A DNA stretch of 64,000 bases, from positions 310,001-374,000 of the forward strand of contig CBDCYS010000035.1 in assembly GCA_965224215.1 (NCBI GenBank). Direction: 5' to 3'. The notes below the pieces were generated by a model. That model saw only the letters and a list, made by a program, of their open reading frames with translations. It was not told where the DNA came from and ran no database searches. Below are positions 9,606 through 18,739 of this stretch, in pieces (position 1 is the stretch's first letter; each line of letters begins with the position of its first letter). The translations under genes were made by a program, and so were the position numbers. This DNA is from CBDCYS01 sp965224215 (GTDB taxonomy: Bacteria > Acidobacteriota > Terriglobia > Bryobacterales > UBA6623).

Positions 9606-10481
9606 ATGATCCCTAAGGAACTCGCCAAGAAAATCCGCTTCATCCAGATCCACACCAAGCGGGCGGTGAACGATGTGCTCGCCGGTGAATACCACAGCGT
9701 GTTCAAGGGCCGCGGGATGGAGTTTGACGAGGTCCGCGAATATTCGCCCGGCGACGAAATCCGCACCATCGATTGGAACGTCACCGCGCGCACCGGCCAG
9801 CCCTACGTCAAGCGCTACGTCGAAGAGCGCGAGCTGACGGTCCTGTTCGTCGTCGATCTGTCAGCTTCGGGCGCGTTCGGAACCCGCGAAAAGCTCAAGA
9901 ATGAAGTGGCCGCCGAGCTGTGCGCGCTGCTGGCTTTTTCCGCCATCAAGAACAACGACAAGGTCGGGCTGATTATCTTCACCGAAATCATTGAGCTTTA
10001 CATTCCGCCCGGGAAAGGAACGTCCCACGTTCTACGACTGATTCGCGACTTGCTCAACTTCAAGCCCCACCAAACGCGGACCGACATCGCTCAAGCCCTC
10101 GACTATCTGGGCCGCATTACCCATCGCAAGGCAGTGGTTTTTCTGGTGTCTGACTTCCTCGCGGAGGGCTATGAGAAACCGTTGGGGATTGTGGCGCGCC
10201 GTCACGATTTGATCGCCATCTCGATCACCGATCCGCGAGAGAAAGAGCTGCCCAAAGTCGGCCTGATCGAACTAGAAGATGCGGAAACCGGCGAAACTGT
10301 CGTGGTCGATTCCGGTAGCGCCCAGGTGCGGCGGCGATACGAGGCCCGTGGGCGTGAACGAGATGAGCGGTTGGCCGAATCGTTCCGGTCCAGCGGCGTC
10401 GATCACATCCCGGTAATGACCGGCCGCGACCACGTACGCGACCTGGTGCGATTCTTCCGCGCCAGAGAACGCAGATTGTGA
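9606..10481 (+). CDS. DUF58 domain-containing protein (VWA-like), MoxR partner
   Basis: A 291-residue DUF58 protein, soluble and without membrane segments. The hallmark GRGMEFDEVREYSPGDEIRTIDWNVTARTGQPYVKRYVEERE is at about residues 38-80. A vWA-like region follows with a degenerate MIDAS (VVDLSASGAFG, and later VFLVSDFLAEGY). It lies 6 bases after the moxR stop, so it is co-transcribed, and the two products are expected to act together. Substrates of such pairs in Acidobacteriota are not known to me. The C-terminus is rich in Arg. Confidence 0.92.
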   Translation: MIPKELAKKIRFIQIHTKRAVNDVLAGEYHSVFKGRGMEFDEVREYSPGDEIRTIDWNVTARTGQPYVKRYVEERELTVLFVVDLSASGAFGTREKLKNEVAAELCALLAFSAIKNNDKVGLIIFTEIIELYIPPGKGTSHVLRLIRDLLNFKPHQTRTDIAQALDYLGRITHRKAVVFLVSDFLAEGYEKPLGIVARRHDLIAISITDPREKELPKVGLIELEDAETGETVVVDSGSAQVRRRYEARGRERDERLAESFRSSGVDHIPVMTGRDHVRDLVRFFRARERRL

Positions 10482-10680
10482 ATGCGAGTCGCCAGTCAAG
10501 GCACAGTCATTTTCCAAGTCAGCGGAGCCTCCGAATCGCATCCGTCCTAACAAGAACCAAGTCTATCTTGGGCATTGCAGAAGGTCCTCCCAAATCATCC
10601 TCAGTGCCGGACTGTCGTTACCGATAAGGAGCTTGGAGCCGTTGAGCTTCACGTCACCCACCTGGCGGAGGAGGAACGAT

Positions 10681-11031
10681 TTGTCAATCGAGCAGACTTA
10701 CGAGCTTTGCTGTCAAGACGCGGGAGCCATCCTCGCGGGAATCGACCAGGGCCGACTGCGTGTCGCGAAAGAGGGTCTTCGCGCTCTGAGGCATCGCCTT
10801 GAGACGAGACAGCCCCTGGACCTAGCGACGGCGCGGGGAAGAAGCATTCTCCGCTTCGAGCAACTGGAAGCGCTGGACGGTGTCGCCTCTGAACTCACGG
10901 AGGCGCTGGCCGCGCTCGGCGGATCGACTAAGCAGGGGTTCGAACGGCTTAGGTTTGCAACAGACCTTGTGCGGCACCTAATCACGGACTCGCGCCGGCG
11001 GGACGGCGTCTCCCTGGCTCCGAGGTGTTAG
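10681..11031 (+). CDS. small hypothetical protein, helical
   Basis: Product of about 116 residues that I do not recognise. The frame stays open further upstream, but a TTG at 10681 is preceded by GGAGGAGG at about 8 bases, much better than any upstream start, so I choose it. The sequence is predicted mostly helical and amphipathic (QDAGAILAGIDQGRLRVAKEGLRALRHRLE, then a LEALDGVASELTEALAALGG helix), with no signal or membrane segment. Size and helix pattern recall small secretion or flagellar chaperones, but no diagnostic motif supports this. It lies 200 bases after the DUF58 gene and converges with the next gene. Confidence 0.5.
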   Translation: MSIEQTYELCCQDAGAILAGIDQGRLRVAKEGLRALRHRLETRQPLDLATARGRSILRFEQLEALDGVASELTEALAALGGSTKQGFERLRFATDLVRHLITDSRRRDGVSLAPRC

Positions 11032-11087
11032 CCCGCCGTTCCGGAATCCTGAGATTGCGTAGCCTGGCGTGGCGGAAAGAGCAGCGG

Positions 11088-11408
11088 CTAGTCGAGGTCG
11101 ATGTCGCGTAGTCCGGGCTTCTGAGGACCTTCCGTACGCGCTTTCTTGAGCAGTCCTTCGAATCGGTTTTCCAAGGTCTCGCCGTGCTGGCGCTCCTGGT
11201 CCACCTGCTCGCGGAAACGCTGGTCGCGCGTGCCCTGCTCAGCCTTGAGGCGATTCACGGCTTCTTGCAAATCCTGTGGGACAGACGCGGGCTTCGGAAC
11301 TCGATGAGTCAGGATGGTTTGCGTAGCGGCGTCCACTTCAATGACGGCTCCGCAACAGGGGCACGTCAGGTTGTAGAGGTCCTGACCCATTTCTCCATCG
11401 TATCGCAC
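11088..11408 (-). CDS. small hypothetical protein with CxxC zinc-ribbon-like motif
   Basis: A 106-residue protein (or 100 if it starts at the ATG at 11390). The N-terminus has LTCPCCGAVIEVDAATQTILTH, a single CPCC pair suggestive of half a zinc ribbon. The rest is a charged helix or coiled coil (LQEAVNRLKAEQGTRDQRFREQVDQERQHGETLENRFEGLLKKA), ending in an acidic tail. The upstream start at 11408 is GTG; the ATG at 11390 has GGAG only two bases away, so neither is ideal. It is 90 bases downstream of the CYTH gene on the same strand. Function unknown. Confidence 0.6.
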   Translation of the reverse strand: MRYDGEMGQDLYNLTCPCCGAVIEVDAATQTILTHRVPKPASVPQDLQEAVNRLKAEQGTRDQRFREQVDQERQHGETLENRFEGLLKKARTEGPQKPGLRDIDLD

Positions 11409-11498
11409 GAGTGTGACTGTGATCGGCGTGTTCGCCTACGTTGACCTTTGCGCGGGTGCCAGGATCACAGCCCCTCTCTACTGGAATCACTGGGGCTC

Positions 11499-12065
11499 TT
11501 ACTTTTTGGGGACGGCCGGGAACACCATGTCCCGTCGCACTTTCTTCTTGCCCTGGGCTCGTTCGACGAAGAGCCTGCGGTAGCTTGCCGTAATGTAGTG
11601 ATCCGTCCCGAAGCCGAGATGGACAGCCGTCGCGTCGATCCACCCCGGGTCCCCTTCGAGTTCCAGGTAGTTCCCAATCGGCGTTTCGTCGAGCAGGATC
11701 TTGCCTTTGACTCCCAGTCGCGTGAATTGGGTTCGGTATTTTTCGTAGCGCCAGGAGACCTGGTAGTCCAGCGCATTCAAGATAGCCGCGGCGGAAGCAG
11801 TGTCCGTCGTTTCGATTTCAAATTCCTCGCGCACTTTATGGAGAGCGCTCGGCCGCATCGGCCGCTTCACGGTGAGCAGGCAGAGCTTGCCGGATGAGCG
11901 GAGGCGCAATAGGGAACCCGCCGCTAGCAGAGATCCGTCGGGACGGTCAAAGACTAGATTGTGCTCCAGGTGGCGGCGGACCGATACTCTCCATCCGAGA
12001 CGGCGGAGGAGGCGGCGCATCGCCGCCACACTGGCGACAGGGAGCTTGATTTCCGTTTCCGTCAT
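11499..12065 (-). CDS. CYTH domain protein (triphosphate tunnel metalloenzyme / CyaB-like)
   Basis: A 188-residue single-domain protein of the CYTH superfamily. The ExExK signature is at the extreme N-terminus (TETEIKLP), followed by RxR strands typical of the beta-barrel tunnel (LLRLRSSG, LTVKRP), RYEKYRTQF, and the acidic strand ILLDETPIGNYLELEGDP. Members hydrolyse inorganic triphosphate or thiamine triphosphate or act as class IV adenylate cyclases; the sequence does not decide between these. No CHAD domain is fused. It is in line with the polyprenyl synthase gene about 110 bases upstream. Confidence 0.88.
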   Translation of the reverse strand: MTETEIKLPVASVAAMRRLLRRLGWRVSVRRHLEHNLVFDRPDGSLLAAGSLLRLRSSGKLCLLTVKRPMRPSALHKVREEFEIETTDTASAAAILNALDYQVSWRYEKYRTQFTRLGVKGKILLDETPIGNYLELEGDPGWIDATAVHLGFGTDHYITASYRRLFVERAQGKKKVRRDMVFPAVPKK

Positions 12066-12178
12066 GGTGTGGATTGAGGCAGGAAGGCGTAACGGCGTGC
12101 CATGCGGATCGAAACCATTCTCACCTCACGCCCTTGGAGAGCGTTCGGCTGACGCCCTTTTGGCTAAGGGGCCGCGAC

Positions 12179-13252
12179 TTAGGTTTGGCGGTCAACGACC
12201 CAGCCGGAAACAGAGTAGAGCGCTCGCTTATAGCGCGACTCGTCGAAGTGGGTCAACTGCTCGGTGGCTCGTTCGGTATATTCGGCGGCGCGGCTCTTCA
12301 CAATTTCAATTCCGTCGTACTTGTCCACAAGCGAGCGGATATCGGCAAAGGGCACTGAGTCGTAGCTGCCATCCTTGAGAACGGTTTCTACCAGGCCCCT
12401 CTCGGCTGGTGTGCAGCGCTGCAGCGCGAGGATCAGCGGCAAGGTGACCTTGCCCTCCCTTAGATCGTTACCGACGGGCTTACCCAGTGTTGCTTCGTCA
12501 GCGGTGAAGTCCAGCACGTCGTCAATCAACTGGAACGCTGTGCCAAGGTTCCAGCCGTAGTCGGCTAGCCTCTGTTCAGCGTCAGACTCAACTCCGGCCA
12601 GCACAGCACCCAGGCGGGCACAAACCGAAAACAGGCAGGCGGTCTTGCGATTCACCAAGTCGAGATGCTCTTCCTCTGTAACGTCGATGCGGCCGGACCG
12701 CTCCATTTGTAGCAGCTCGCCTTCGACCATCATCTGGGTGAGTTCGATCAGCGCGTCGAGCACATAGAAATTACGCTCCTTCAACGCTAGATTGAAGGCC
12801 TGCATGTAGAGCCAGTCGCCGGCAAGAACGCTGGTCTGATTTCCCCAACGATGGTTGGTCGAAGACCTGCCGCGGCGAACCTCGGCTCCGTCAATGATGT
12901 CATCGTGGACAAGCGTCGCGGTGTGAATCACTTCCACCACCGCACCCATCCGGATCGCCGATTCACCACGATATCCGCACAGACCGCTCGAAAGCAGCAA
13001 CAAAGCCGGACGCAAGCGCTTGCCCCCGCTCAGTTGCAGGTGGCGGCCAATCGCGGTGACCGCCTCGACCGAGCAGATGGTGTCCACGCCAATCGCCTTT
13101 TCAACGCGCTCCAGGTCCGCCGCAATGAGGGCTATGACCTCCAGGCGTGTCATCGCCTGGGGCTTGACCGGCTGGGCGTTGATCGGCTGAGCATGGATCG
13201 GCTGAGCTCGGATCGGCGGGCCCTTAACTGGCTGGACCTTAGTCGTTGGCAT
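12179..13252 (-). CDS. ispB: trans-polyprenyl diphosphate synthase (octaprenyl/heptaprenyl type)
   Basis: Elongates allylic diphosphates with isopentenyl diphosphate to make the polyprenyl tail of respiratory quinones. The first Asp-rich motif (HDDIIDGAEVRRG), a GNQTSVLAGDWLY block and the second Asp-rich motif (QLIDDVLDFT) are intact, with GGKRLRP before them. Chain length cannot be read reliably; a C35-C40 product for menaquinone is an inference. Residues about 6-34 are a repetitive PIRAQPIHAQPINAQP tail from a 15-bp tandem repeat. The conserved domain begins at MTRLEVIALIAADLERVEK, so the functional start may be the ATG near 13150. The frame also extends to a TTG at 13279; I chose the ATG at 13252. 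Confidence 0.9.
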   Translation of the reverse strand: MPTTKVQPVKGPPIRAQPIHAQPINAQPVKPQAMTRLEVIALIAADLERVEKAIGVDTICSVEAVTAIGRHLQLSGGKRLRPALLLLSSGLCGYRGESAIRMGAVVEVIHTATLVHDDIIDGAEVRRGRSSTNHRWGNQTSVLAGDWLYMQAFNLALKERNFYVLDALIELTQMMVEGELLQMERSGRIDVTEEEHLDLVNRKTACLFSVCARLGAVLAGVESDAEQRLADYGWNLGTAFQLIDDVLDFTADEATLGKPVGNDLREGKVTLPLILALQRCTPAERGLVETVLKDGSYDSVPFADIRSLVDKYDGIEIVKSRAAEYTERATEQLTHFDESRYKRALYSVSGWVVDRQT

Positions 13253-13291
13253 GGTCAACGGGTGACATGGTGGGAGCAACGGAGAGTCCCA

Positions 13292-14089
13292 TTATACTTC
13301 CCCGGCGGGAACAGGCAAATCGAAAAGCCTACAGAAGTTTGCGGTCGTTGCTCGGGCTACTTCTTCATTGCCCATTCCGCGCACTTCGGCGAGCTGCCGG
13401 GCCGTCTCGGCGACGTAGCATGGCTCGTTACGCCGTATCTTGCGAAAGGGCGCGGGTGTCAAGTAGGGCGCATCCGTTTCAAGCAGCAAGCAGTCAATCG
13501 GAAGACGCGCGGCGGTTTGCCTCAACTCATCGGAGCGCTTGAAGGTCAGCATCCCCCCGAAGGCAACCATGCACCCGCACTCGATCGAGCGTTGCGCTTG
13601 CTCGTCATCTCCCGAGAAACAATGCATGATACCGCCCAGACCGCTCGGGCGCCAGTGCTCTTCCAATAGATCAATAGTTTCCGGCCCGGCTTCCCGCGTG
13701 TGGATCACGATCGGCTTGCGCGCGTGACGTGCCACTTCCATCTGCCTGATGAAAACTGCACGCTGGATTTCGCGGGGAGAATTATCGTAGTGGAAGTCGA
13801 GACCGATTTCCCCTAGCGCCAGCACTTTTTCGTGGGAGCAAAGCTCGGCCAGGCGGTCGAAGGTCCCGGCGTCCGCCTTGCTGGCATCGTGAGGATGCAC
13901 GCCGACCGTTGCAAAAACGTGACTATGCTGTTCGGCCAAACGGACCGCTGGTTCGAGATCAGGAGGGCCGTCACCGGTCCCGATCGTGAGGATCAAGCCG
14001 ACGCCCGCCGCCTTGGCGCGTTCGAGAACTTGCGGGCGGTCGCCGTCAAATGCCGAGTCATCGAGATGGCAGTGGGAATCGACGATCAC
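13292..14089 (-). CDS. tatD: TatD family metal-dependent hydrolase (DNase)
   Basis: A 265-residue TIM-barrel metallohydrolase. Metal ligands appear in the expected order: DSHCHLDD at the N-terminus, ALGEIGLDFHYD (Glu), IHTREA (His), MHCFSG (His) and LETDAPYLTP (Asp). TatD/YcfH proteins show 3'-5' exonuclease or D-aminoacyl deacylase activity. The GTG start overlaps the metG stop by four bases (GTGA), so translation is coupled. The metG-tatD order is common in bacteria and supports the call. Cytoplasmic, no signal peptide. Confidence 0.94.
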   Translation of the reverse strand: MIVDSHCHLDDSAFDGDRPQVLERAKAAGVGLILTIGTGDGPPDLEPAVRLAEQHSHVFATVGVHPHDASKADAGTFDRLAELCSHEKVLALGEIGLDFHYDNSPREIQRAVFIRQMEVARHARKPIVIHTREAGPETIDLLEEHWRPSGLGGIMHCFSGDDEQAQRSIECGCMVAFGGMLTFKRSDELRQTAARLPIDCLLLETDAPYLTPAPFRKIRRNEPCYVAETARQLAEVRGMGNEEVARATTANFCRLFDLPVPAGEV

Positions 14090-16143
14090 CTAAGCGAGGC
14101 TCCAGCCGGCACGTCTTCGTGGAACCCCGCTAGGACGGGTTTACCGCCGTCCAGGCTGGCGGCGACGATCATTCCATTCGATTCGACGCCGCGCATTTTG
14201 CGAGGTTTGAGATTCGCGACGATCACGACCTTGCGGCCGATCAGTGACTCGGGTTCGTAGGCCTCGGCGATACCGGCGACAATGGAACGTGGCTCAGGTT
14301 CGCCAATGTCAACCATCAGGTGCAGCAGGCGATCGGTCTTGGGAACTCTTTCCGCGGATTTGACCTCTCCGACCCGCATCTCGACTTTCATAAAGTCTTC
14401 GAAATCGATTTTGGGCTCTGGCGGCGGTTCGGCGGCAGCAGGTACGGAATCAGCGGCAGCAGCCGTTTCAGCAGCAGCCCCTGTTGAACTTGCGCTTGCG
14501 GCAGCTTCGGCGGGGGCCGCAGTCTCCGCTGCCGTTTCGGATGTCGGTTTACCCATGATTTCAGCTTGTTCTTGCAATGTTTCCTTCTCCAGTTCTTTCA
14601 TCTTTTCAACGGTTTCCTTGACGTGTAGCCGGGGGAAAGCAGCCGTCGCTTCCCCGACTTTGATCCCTTCTTGTAGTTGTCCCCACCGGACGTCGGATAG
14701 ATGAACCTGGTCGAGCGGAGTCTCCTGAGAAAGCTGTTTCCAGATCGCTGCCGTCGCCTTTGGCATCACCGGATGGAGCAGAACACAGGCGATCCGCAGC
14801 ACTTCAGCGGAGCAGTAAAGCGTCTCGCGCAGTGCAGCCTGAGACTCCGCGTCGGCGTTTTTGGCCAGTACCCAAGGCTTGCGCTCGACAATGAACTTGT
14901 CCACCGAACTGAGCATGGCCCAGATCGCCTCCAGTCCTCGCGAAAACTCAAAGTTCTCGAAACACTCGGTGGTCTGGGCGATCGTCTTGCTGGCCGTTTC
15001 GGCGATTTCGCCGCCACCGCTTGGTGAAGCCGGCACTTGTCCCTCGAAATAGCGGTGAATCATCGCGAGGGTGCGGCTTACCAGGTTGCCCAGTCCATTG
15101 GCCAGATCGGAATTGTAGCGCTCCACCAGCGCGTCGTAGCTAAAGTTGCCGTCGTTCCCAAAAACGATTTCACGGAGCAGGTAGTAGCGCAACGACTCGA
15201 TCCCCATGACCCGGTCGATCGGCGATGCCCGCACAACGTTGCCGCGGGACTTGCTCATTTTGTGCTCCTGAAAAATGAGCCAGCCATGCGCGAAGACTTG
15301 TTTCGGAAGTGGCAGTTCGGCGGCCATTAGAAACGCCGGCCAGTAGACGGCATGGAAGCGCACAATCTCTTTCCCGACCAAGTGCAAATCGGCGGGCCAG
15401 CGCTGATTTGGGTCGACCTTCTCCGGCTGGTCGTCTCCATAGCCGAGGGCGGTCATGTAGTTGGTCAGGGCGTCAAACCAAACGTAGAAAACATGCCCTT
15501 CATCACCGGGAAGCGGAATCCCCCATTTCAGATTCGATCGACTGATCGACAAATCTTTCAGGCCGCCGCGGACAAATGAGAGAACCTCGTTGCGGCGTGA
15601 TTCGGGACGGATAAACTCAGGATGCTCCTCGTAGAACTTCAGCAGCTTGTCCTGATATTCGGAGAGCTTGAAGAAGTAGTTTTCTTCCGTTACCGTCTCG
15701 GTTGGGCGACCGCAGTCAGGACAGGGAGATCCCGGCTCGGCGTCGTTGACATAAAGCTCGCAATTCGAACAGTACTGGCCGGTGTAGCTGCCCTTGTAGA
15801 TCGCCCCTTTCTCTTTGCACAAGGAGAACAACCATTGCACGGCTCGAGCGTGGCGCGGTTCGGTGGTCCGAACGAAATCGTCGTAGTCAATATCAAGGTC
15901 ATCCCACTGACGCCTGAACGCACTGGATACACGATCGGCGTAATGCTGTGGTTCCCAGCCTGCGTTTCGTCCGGCCGCCTCGACTTTTTGGCCGTGTTCA
16001 TCCGTGCCGGTCGCCAGGTGGACATCGTCGCCCATCATGCGCCGGAAGCGCTTTACGGTGTCGGCTACGAGGGTGGTGTAGGTGTGCCCGATGTGAGGCG
16101 TCGCGTTGACGTAGTAGATGGGAGTTGTGAGGTAGAACTTCAT
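14086..16143 (-). CDS. metG: methionyl-tRNA synthetase
   Basis: Charges tRNA-Met. The 685-residue product has the class I HIGH motif (ATPHIGHTYT), a zinc knuckle with two Cys pairs (CSNC and CPDC at about 145-165), the KMSKSRGN loop near residue 300, an anticodon-binding helical domain, and a C-terminal EMAP/OB tRNA-binding domain (DFMKVEMRVGEVKSAERVPKTDRLLHLMVDIG). An Ala/Glu-rich linker of about 60 residues (about 520-580) connects the last two. The start ATG at 16143 gives the usual MKFYLTTPIYYVNATPHIGH N-terminus. Confidence 0.97.
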   Translation of the reverse strand: MKFYLTTPIYYVNATPHIGHTYTTLVADTVKRFRRMMGDDVHLATGTDEHGQKVEAAGRNAGWEPQHYADRVSSAFRRQWDDLDIDYDDFVRTTEPRHARAVQWLFSLCKEKGAIYKGSYTGQYCSNCELYVNDAEPGSPCPDCGRPTETVTEENYFFKLSEYQDKLLKFYEEHPEFIRPESRRNEVLSFVRGGLKDLSISRSNLKWGIPLPGDEGHVFYVWFDALTNYMTALGYGDDQPEKVDPNQRWPADLHLVGKEIVRFHAVYWPAFLMAAELPLPKQVFAHGWLIFQEHKMSKSRGNVVRASPIDRVMGIESLRYYLLREIVFGNDGNFSYDALVERYNSDLANGLGNLVSRTLAMIHRYFEGQVPASPSGGGEIAETASKTIAQTTECFENFEFSRGLEAIWAMLSSVDKFIVERKPWVLAKNADAESQAALRETLYCSAEVLRIACVLLHPVMPKATAAIWKQLSQETPLDQVHLSDVRWGQLQEGIKVGEATAAFPRLHVKETVEKMKELEKETLQEQAEIMGKPTSETAAETAAPAEAAASASSTGAAAETAAAADSVPAAAEPPPEPKIDFEDFMKVEMRVGEVKSAERVPKTDRLLHLMVDIGEPEPRSIVAGIAEAYEPESLIGRKVVIVANLKPRKMRGVESNGMIVAASLDGGKPVLAGFHEDVPAGASLR

Positions 16144-16180
16144 GTTTGTTGTTGAGGTGACTGAGTGGTGATTCCGGACC

Positions 16181-17416
16181 CTAGTTCGTCTCTTCTTCTT
16201 CGCCGAGGCGCAGATACTCGAAGTTTGCCTGCTGAATCACGTCCTTGAGAGGCACCTTCTTTTCGAGAGCGATCCTGCGACAGTCGTCATATTCGGGAGT
16301 AAAGTTGCGTACCGCGCCGTTCTCTGACGCGACCTTCACCCGGACGTCGCCGAACTTCGTTGTCACCTGCCGCCAGACGCGTTCCAGCACTCGCCGCTGA
16401 GCGGCATACATGCGAATTCCCAAAGTCGTTGTCTCGGCGAAAAGCAGCGCGCCGAGTTCCTCTCGGTCAGGGGGGCTCGCCAGCACCGAAATCACGAATC
16501 CCGGGCGATCCTTTTTCATGTAGACCGCAGCCAATGTCACGTCGAGGGCGCCGGCTTCGAGCAGACGTTCGCGGACATAGCCCGCTACTTGCGGGTTCAT
16601 GTCATCCACGTTGGCTTCGATGACGAAGACCTCGGTCGCCTTGGCTGCCTGACTTTGCTCGCTGCTTTGCTCGCCGCCCTGTTCGCCGCCGTTTTCGCCG
16701 CCCTCTTCCCCAACGACAACGCGCAAAAGGTTCGCCCTTCCCTTGAAGTCTCGATCCCCCGCCCCGTAGCCGATCGCCGAGGTACGCATGGCCGGCATTG
16801 TGCCGAACTCCGACGCCAGGGTGGCGACAATGGCGGCGCCGGTCGGGGTGGTCAGCTCAACAGCGGGGCCGTCGGCGTAGGTTGGCAGCCCCTCGACCAG
16901 AGCGGCGGTGGCCGGCGCGGGAACCGGCATGACGCCGTGGGCGGCCTTTACCGTGCCACTCCCAAGATTCAGCGGCGAGCAGTAGATCTTTTCGATGCCG
17001 AGTAGCTGGAATCCGATGCAAGCCCCGACGATGTCCGCAATCGAATCGAGCGCCCCGACTTCGTGGAAGTGAACCTTCTCGACAGGCATTTGATGAATCG
17101 CCGCTTCAACTTCTCCTAGCCGCCGAAAGATCCGGATGCTGCGCTCTTTAACTACGTCATCAAGCGTGCTGGCGCCGATGATCTCCTCGATGCGTGTGAG
17201 CGAGCGGTGGTGGTGATTGTGCGCAACACCGACGGTCAGGTTGGTTCCGCTAATGCCGGCGCGGAGGCACTTTTCGAAGTTGATCTCAATGCCGTCGATT
17301 CCCAGCTTGGCGATTCCTGAGCGCAGTTCCGCCTGGTCAGCACCGGCATCGGCCAGGGCGCCCAGCAGCATGTCTCCGCTAATGCCGGAGAAGCAGTCCA
17401 GGTAGCAGATCTTCAT
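16181..17416 (-). CDS. larC: nickel pincer cofactor biosynthesis protein LarC
   Basis: LarC is the CTP-dependent cyclometallase that inserts nickel into the pincer cofactor of lactate racemase-type enzymes. The N-terminus MKICYLDCFSGISGDMLLGALADAG is diagnostic; VHFHEVGALDSIADIVG and ELTTPTGAAIVATLA follow. The C-terminal half (EANVDDMNPQVAGYVRERLLEAGALDV) is also LarC. A Gly/Glu/Gln/Ser-rich linker (EEGGENGGEQGGEQSSEQ) sits between the halves, near where some species split the gene into larC1 and larC2 by a frameshift; here both halves share one frame. The frame is open to 17524, but the ATG at 17416 matches the family. No larA, larB or larE is nearby. Confidence 0.93.
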   Translation of the reverse strand: MKICYLDCFSGISGDMLLGALADAGADQAELRSGIAKLGIDGIEINFEKCLRAGISGTNLTVGVAHNHHHRSLTRIEEIIGASTLDDVVKERSIRIFRRLGEVEAAIHQMPVEKVHFHEVGALDSIADIVGACIGFQLLGIEKIYCSPLNLGSGTVKAAHGVMPVPAPATAALVEGLPTYADGPAVELTTPTGAAIVATLASEFGTMPAMRTSAIGYGAGDRDFKGRANLLRVVVGEEGGENGGEQGGEQSSEQSQAAKATEVFVIEANVDDMNPQVAGYVRERLLEAGALDVTLAAVYMKKDRPGFVISVLASPPDREELGALLFAETTTLGIRMYAAQRRVLERVWRQVTTKFGDVRVKVASENGAVRNFTPEYDDCRRIALEKKVPLKDVIQQANFEYLRLGEEEETN

Positions 17417-17848
17417 GGAGTCTCGTGAACCTCGATCCCGCGTCCGGCCAGGCAATCGCGAAGCCGAGACGCGCATTTCGCGGCGTAGCGTGCCAGGCGA
17501 TTGGGTAAGGTCCGAGGGTATCAATTTTCGCCGGAATGAGGGCGAAAACCAGCCTTTTCATCGTATCAGACGGGACGGCGCGGGCTACGGAAAATGAGCC
17601 CCCCGGTGGCTCGCGCGAGCACCAAAAATCCGTAGCGCAGGCGTCAGAGATGCTCGGCCGTTCGTTCTTTCGGGCAAATGGGTAGAGCCTGGGCGATGCC
17701 GCGGATTGCTTACGGGTCCTTTGAGCTTACTGGAGCATGGCTGCTCGTAGTAGTCCGCCCACAAGAACTTTTGGGAGACGCCAGAAGAACGCCAAGTAAG
17801 GGTCAGCCCGCTAACGTCTTTGAACCGAGGCCAGAGGCAACGACAGCG
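17417..17848. other. intergenic region upstream of larC, possible gene remnant
   Basis: No convincing complete gene. On the minus strand, immediately before larC and overlapping its start as ATGA, a short open stretch (about 17519-17414) without a start codon reads ...LARYAAKCASRLRDCLAGRGIEVHETP. It recalls the RD-LA-RGI-xx-DT end of cysteinyl-tRNA synthetases, but is too short to assign. The rest shows no motif, promoter or RNA I can support. Confidence 0.25.
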
Positions 17849-18565
17849 TTAAGAAGAAGTCTGCCAAACAAGTGAACGGCAACTGCGGAACAGCGAGACG
17901 CAAATGGCAAGAGGGAAAAAGGCCAGGATTCCATACGTTGCCAGGACGCCTGCTGCCTGGACGATCCCCAATGAAACCGCTCGGGCGGTGTTCGGCACGG
18001 CGGCAGGAAGGCTGATCGCGAAAGCCAGGAAGCACAGCCCCAACCCCACCGAGATCGGCACGCAGACAATCGCAAACAGCGCTGTGATTGGCCGACTGAA
18101 CAACTCTTCCCAGCCTTCTCGTCGAATGGTCCGGGAGAACTGAATCGTGGGAAGAGCAGCCATCCAGAAACAGCCAGCCGCCATTGCAAATTGCGCCACG
18201 ACGGAGGATTCCACAAATACGCGGTGGAGCGTGAAGGCAAATAGGTATCCAACATGCCCGCCCATCGCCGGCTCGAATGTTCGAAGGAGAGCGGGAACCA
18301 TGATCGCGACGACCGGCAAACCATAAATCCAGCGAAAAATATAGGGGCGGTCAAGGGTTACTGGCCGTCGTTGCGGTACTACTAGTGACAGATGTAGCAA
18401 CACCGGCAGGAGCGGCACCAACGCTGCCATCAATAGCGCGGGAGACCAAGCTCCGACACGAACGACACCATACGCAGCGGCCGCTAGATAACAGAACCGC
18501 GCGAGCGGAACCCAGGGTAGCGCGCGAAACTTGGGAGCAAGTAGAACGACGGTCCAAGTTGACAT
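17849..18565 (-). CDS. hypothetical multi-pass membrane protein
   Basis: A 238-residue protein, strongly hydrophobic, with about five or six predicted membrane helices (FCYLAAAAYGVVRVG, LLMAALVPLLPVLLHLSLVV, a block near 75-95, VVAQFAMAAGCFWMAALPTI, ALFAIVCVPISVGLGLCFLAFAISL, LGIVQAAGVLATYGILAFFPLAICV). No family recognised, no catalytic motif. It is flanked by intergenic DNA on both sides and is probably monocistronic. A competing long frame at 17803-18354 lacks such coherent helix spacing. Confidence 0.6.
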   Translation of the reverse strand: MSTWTVVLLAPKFRALPWVPLARFCYLAAAAYGVVRVGAWSPALLMAALVPLLPVLLHLSLVVPQRRPVTLDRPYIFRWIYGLPVVAIMVPALLRTFEPAMGGHVGYLFAFTLHRVFVESSVVAQFAMAAGCFWMAALPTIQFSRTIRREGWEELFSRPITALFAIVCVPISVGLGLCFLAFAISLPAAVPNTARAVSLGIVQAAGVLATYGILAFFPLAICVSLFRSCRSLVWQTSS

Positions 18566-18739
18566 AGTACTATAAGTAATAGTACGTCAAAGCTAGCTGG
18601 ACCGCCTCAGGTTTATATCCCAGATTACGGGGGCATTCTTGCCCTAGGTAGGTACGTAATTCGCTCGTCTTTGTCTCCAAGAATCGTTTTTTTGAAAATT
18701 GCTGTGCTACTATGAAGGATCGCTGAAAGGCTGTTCGCT

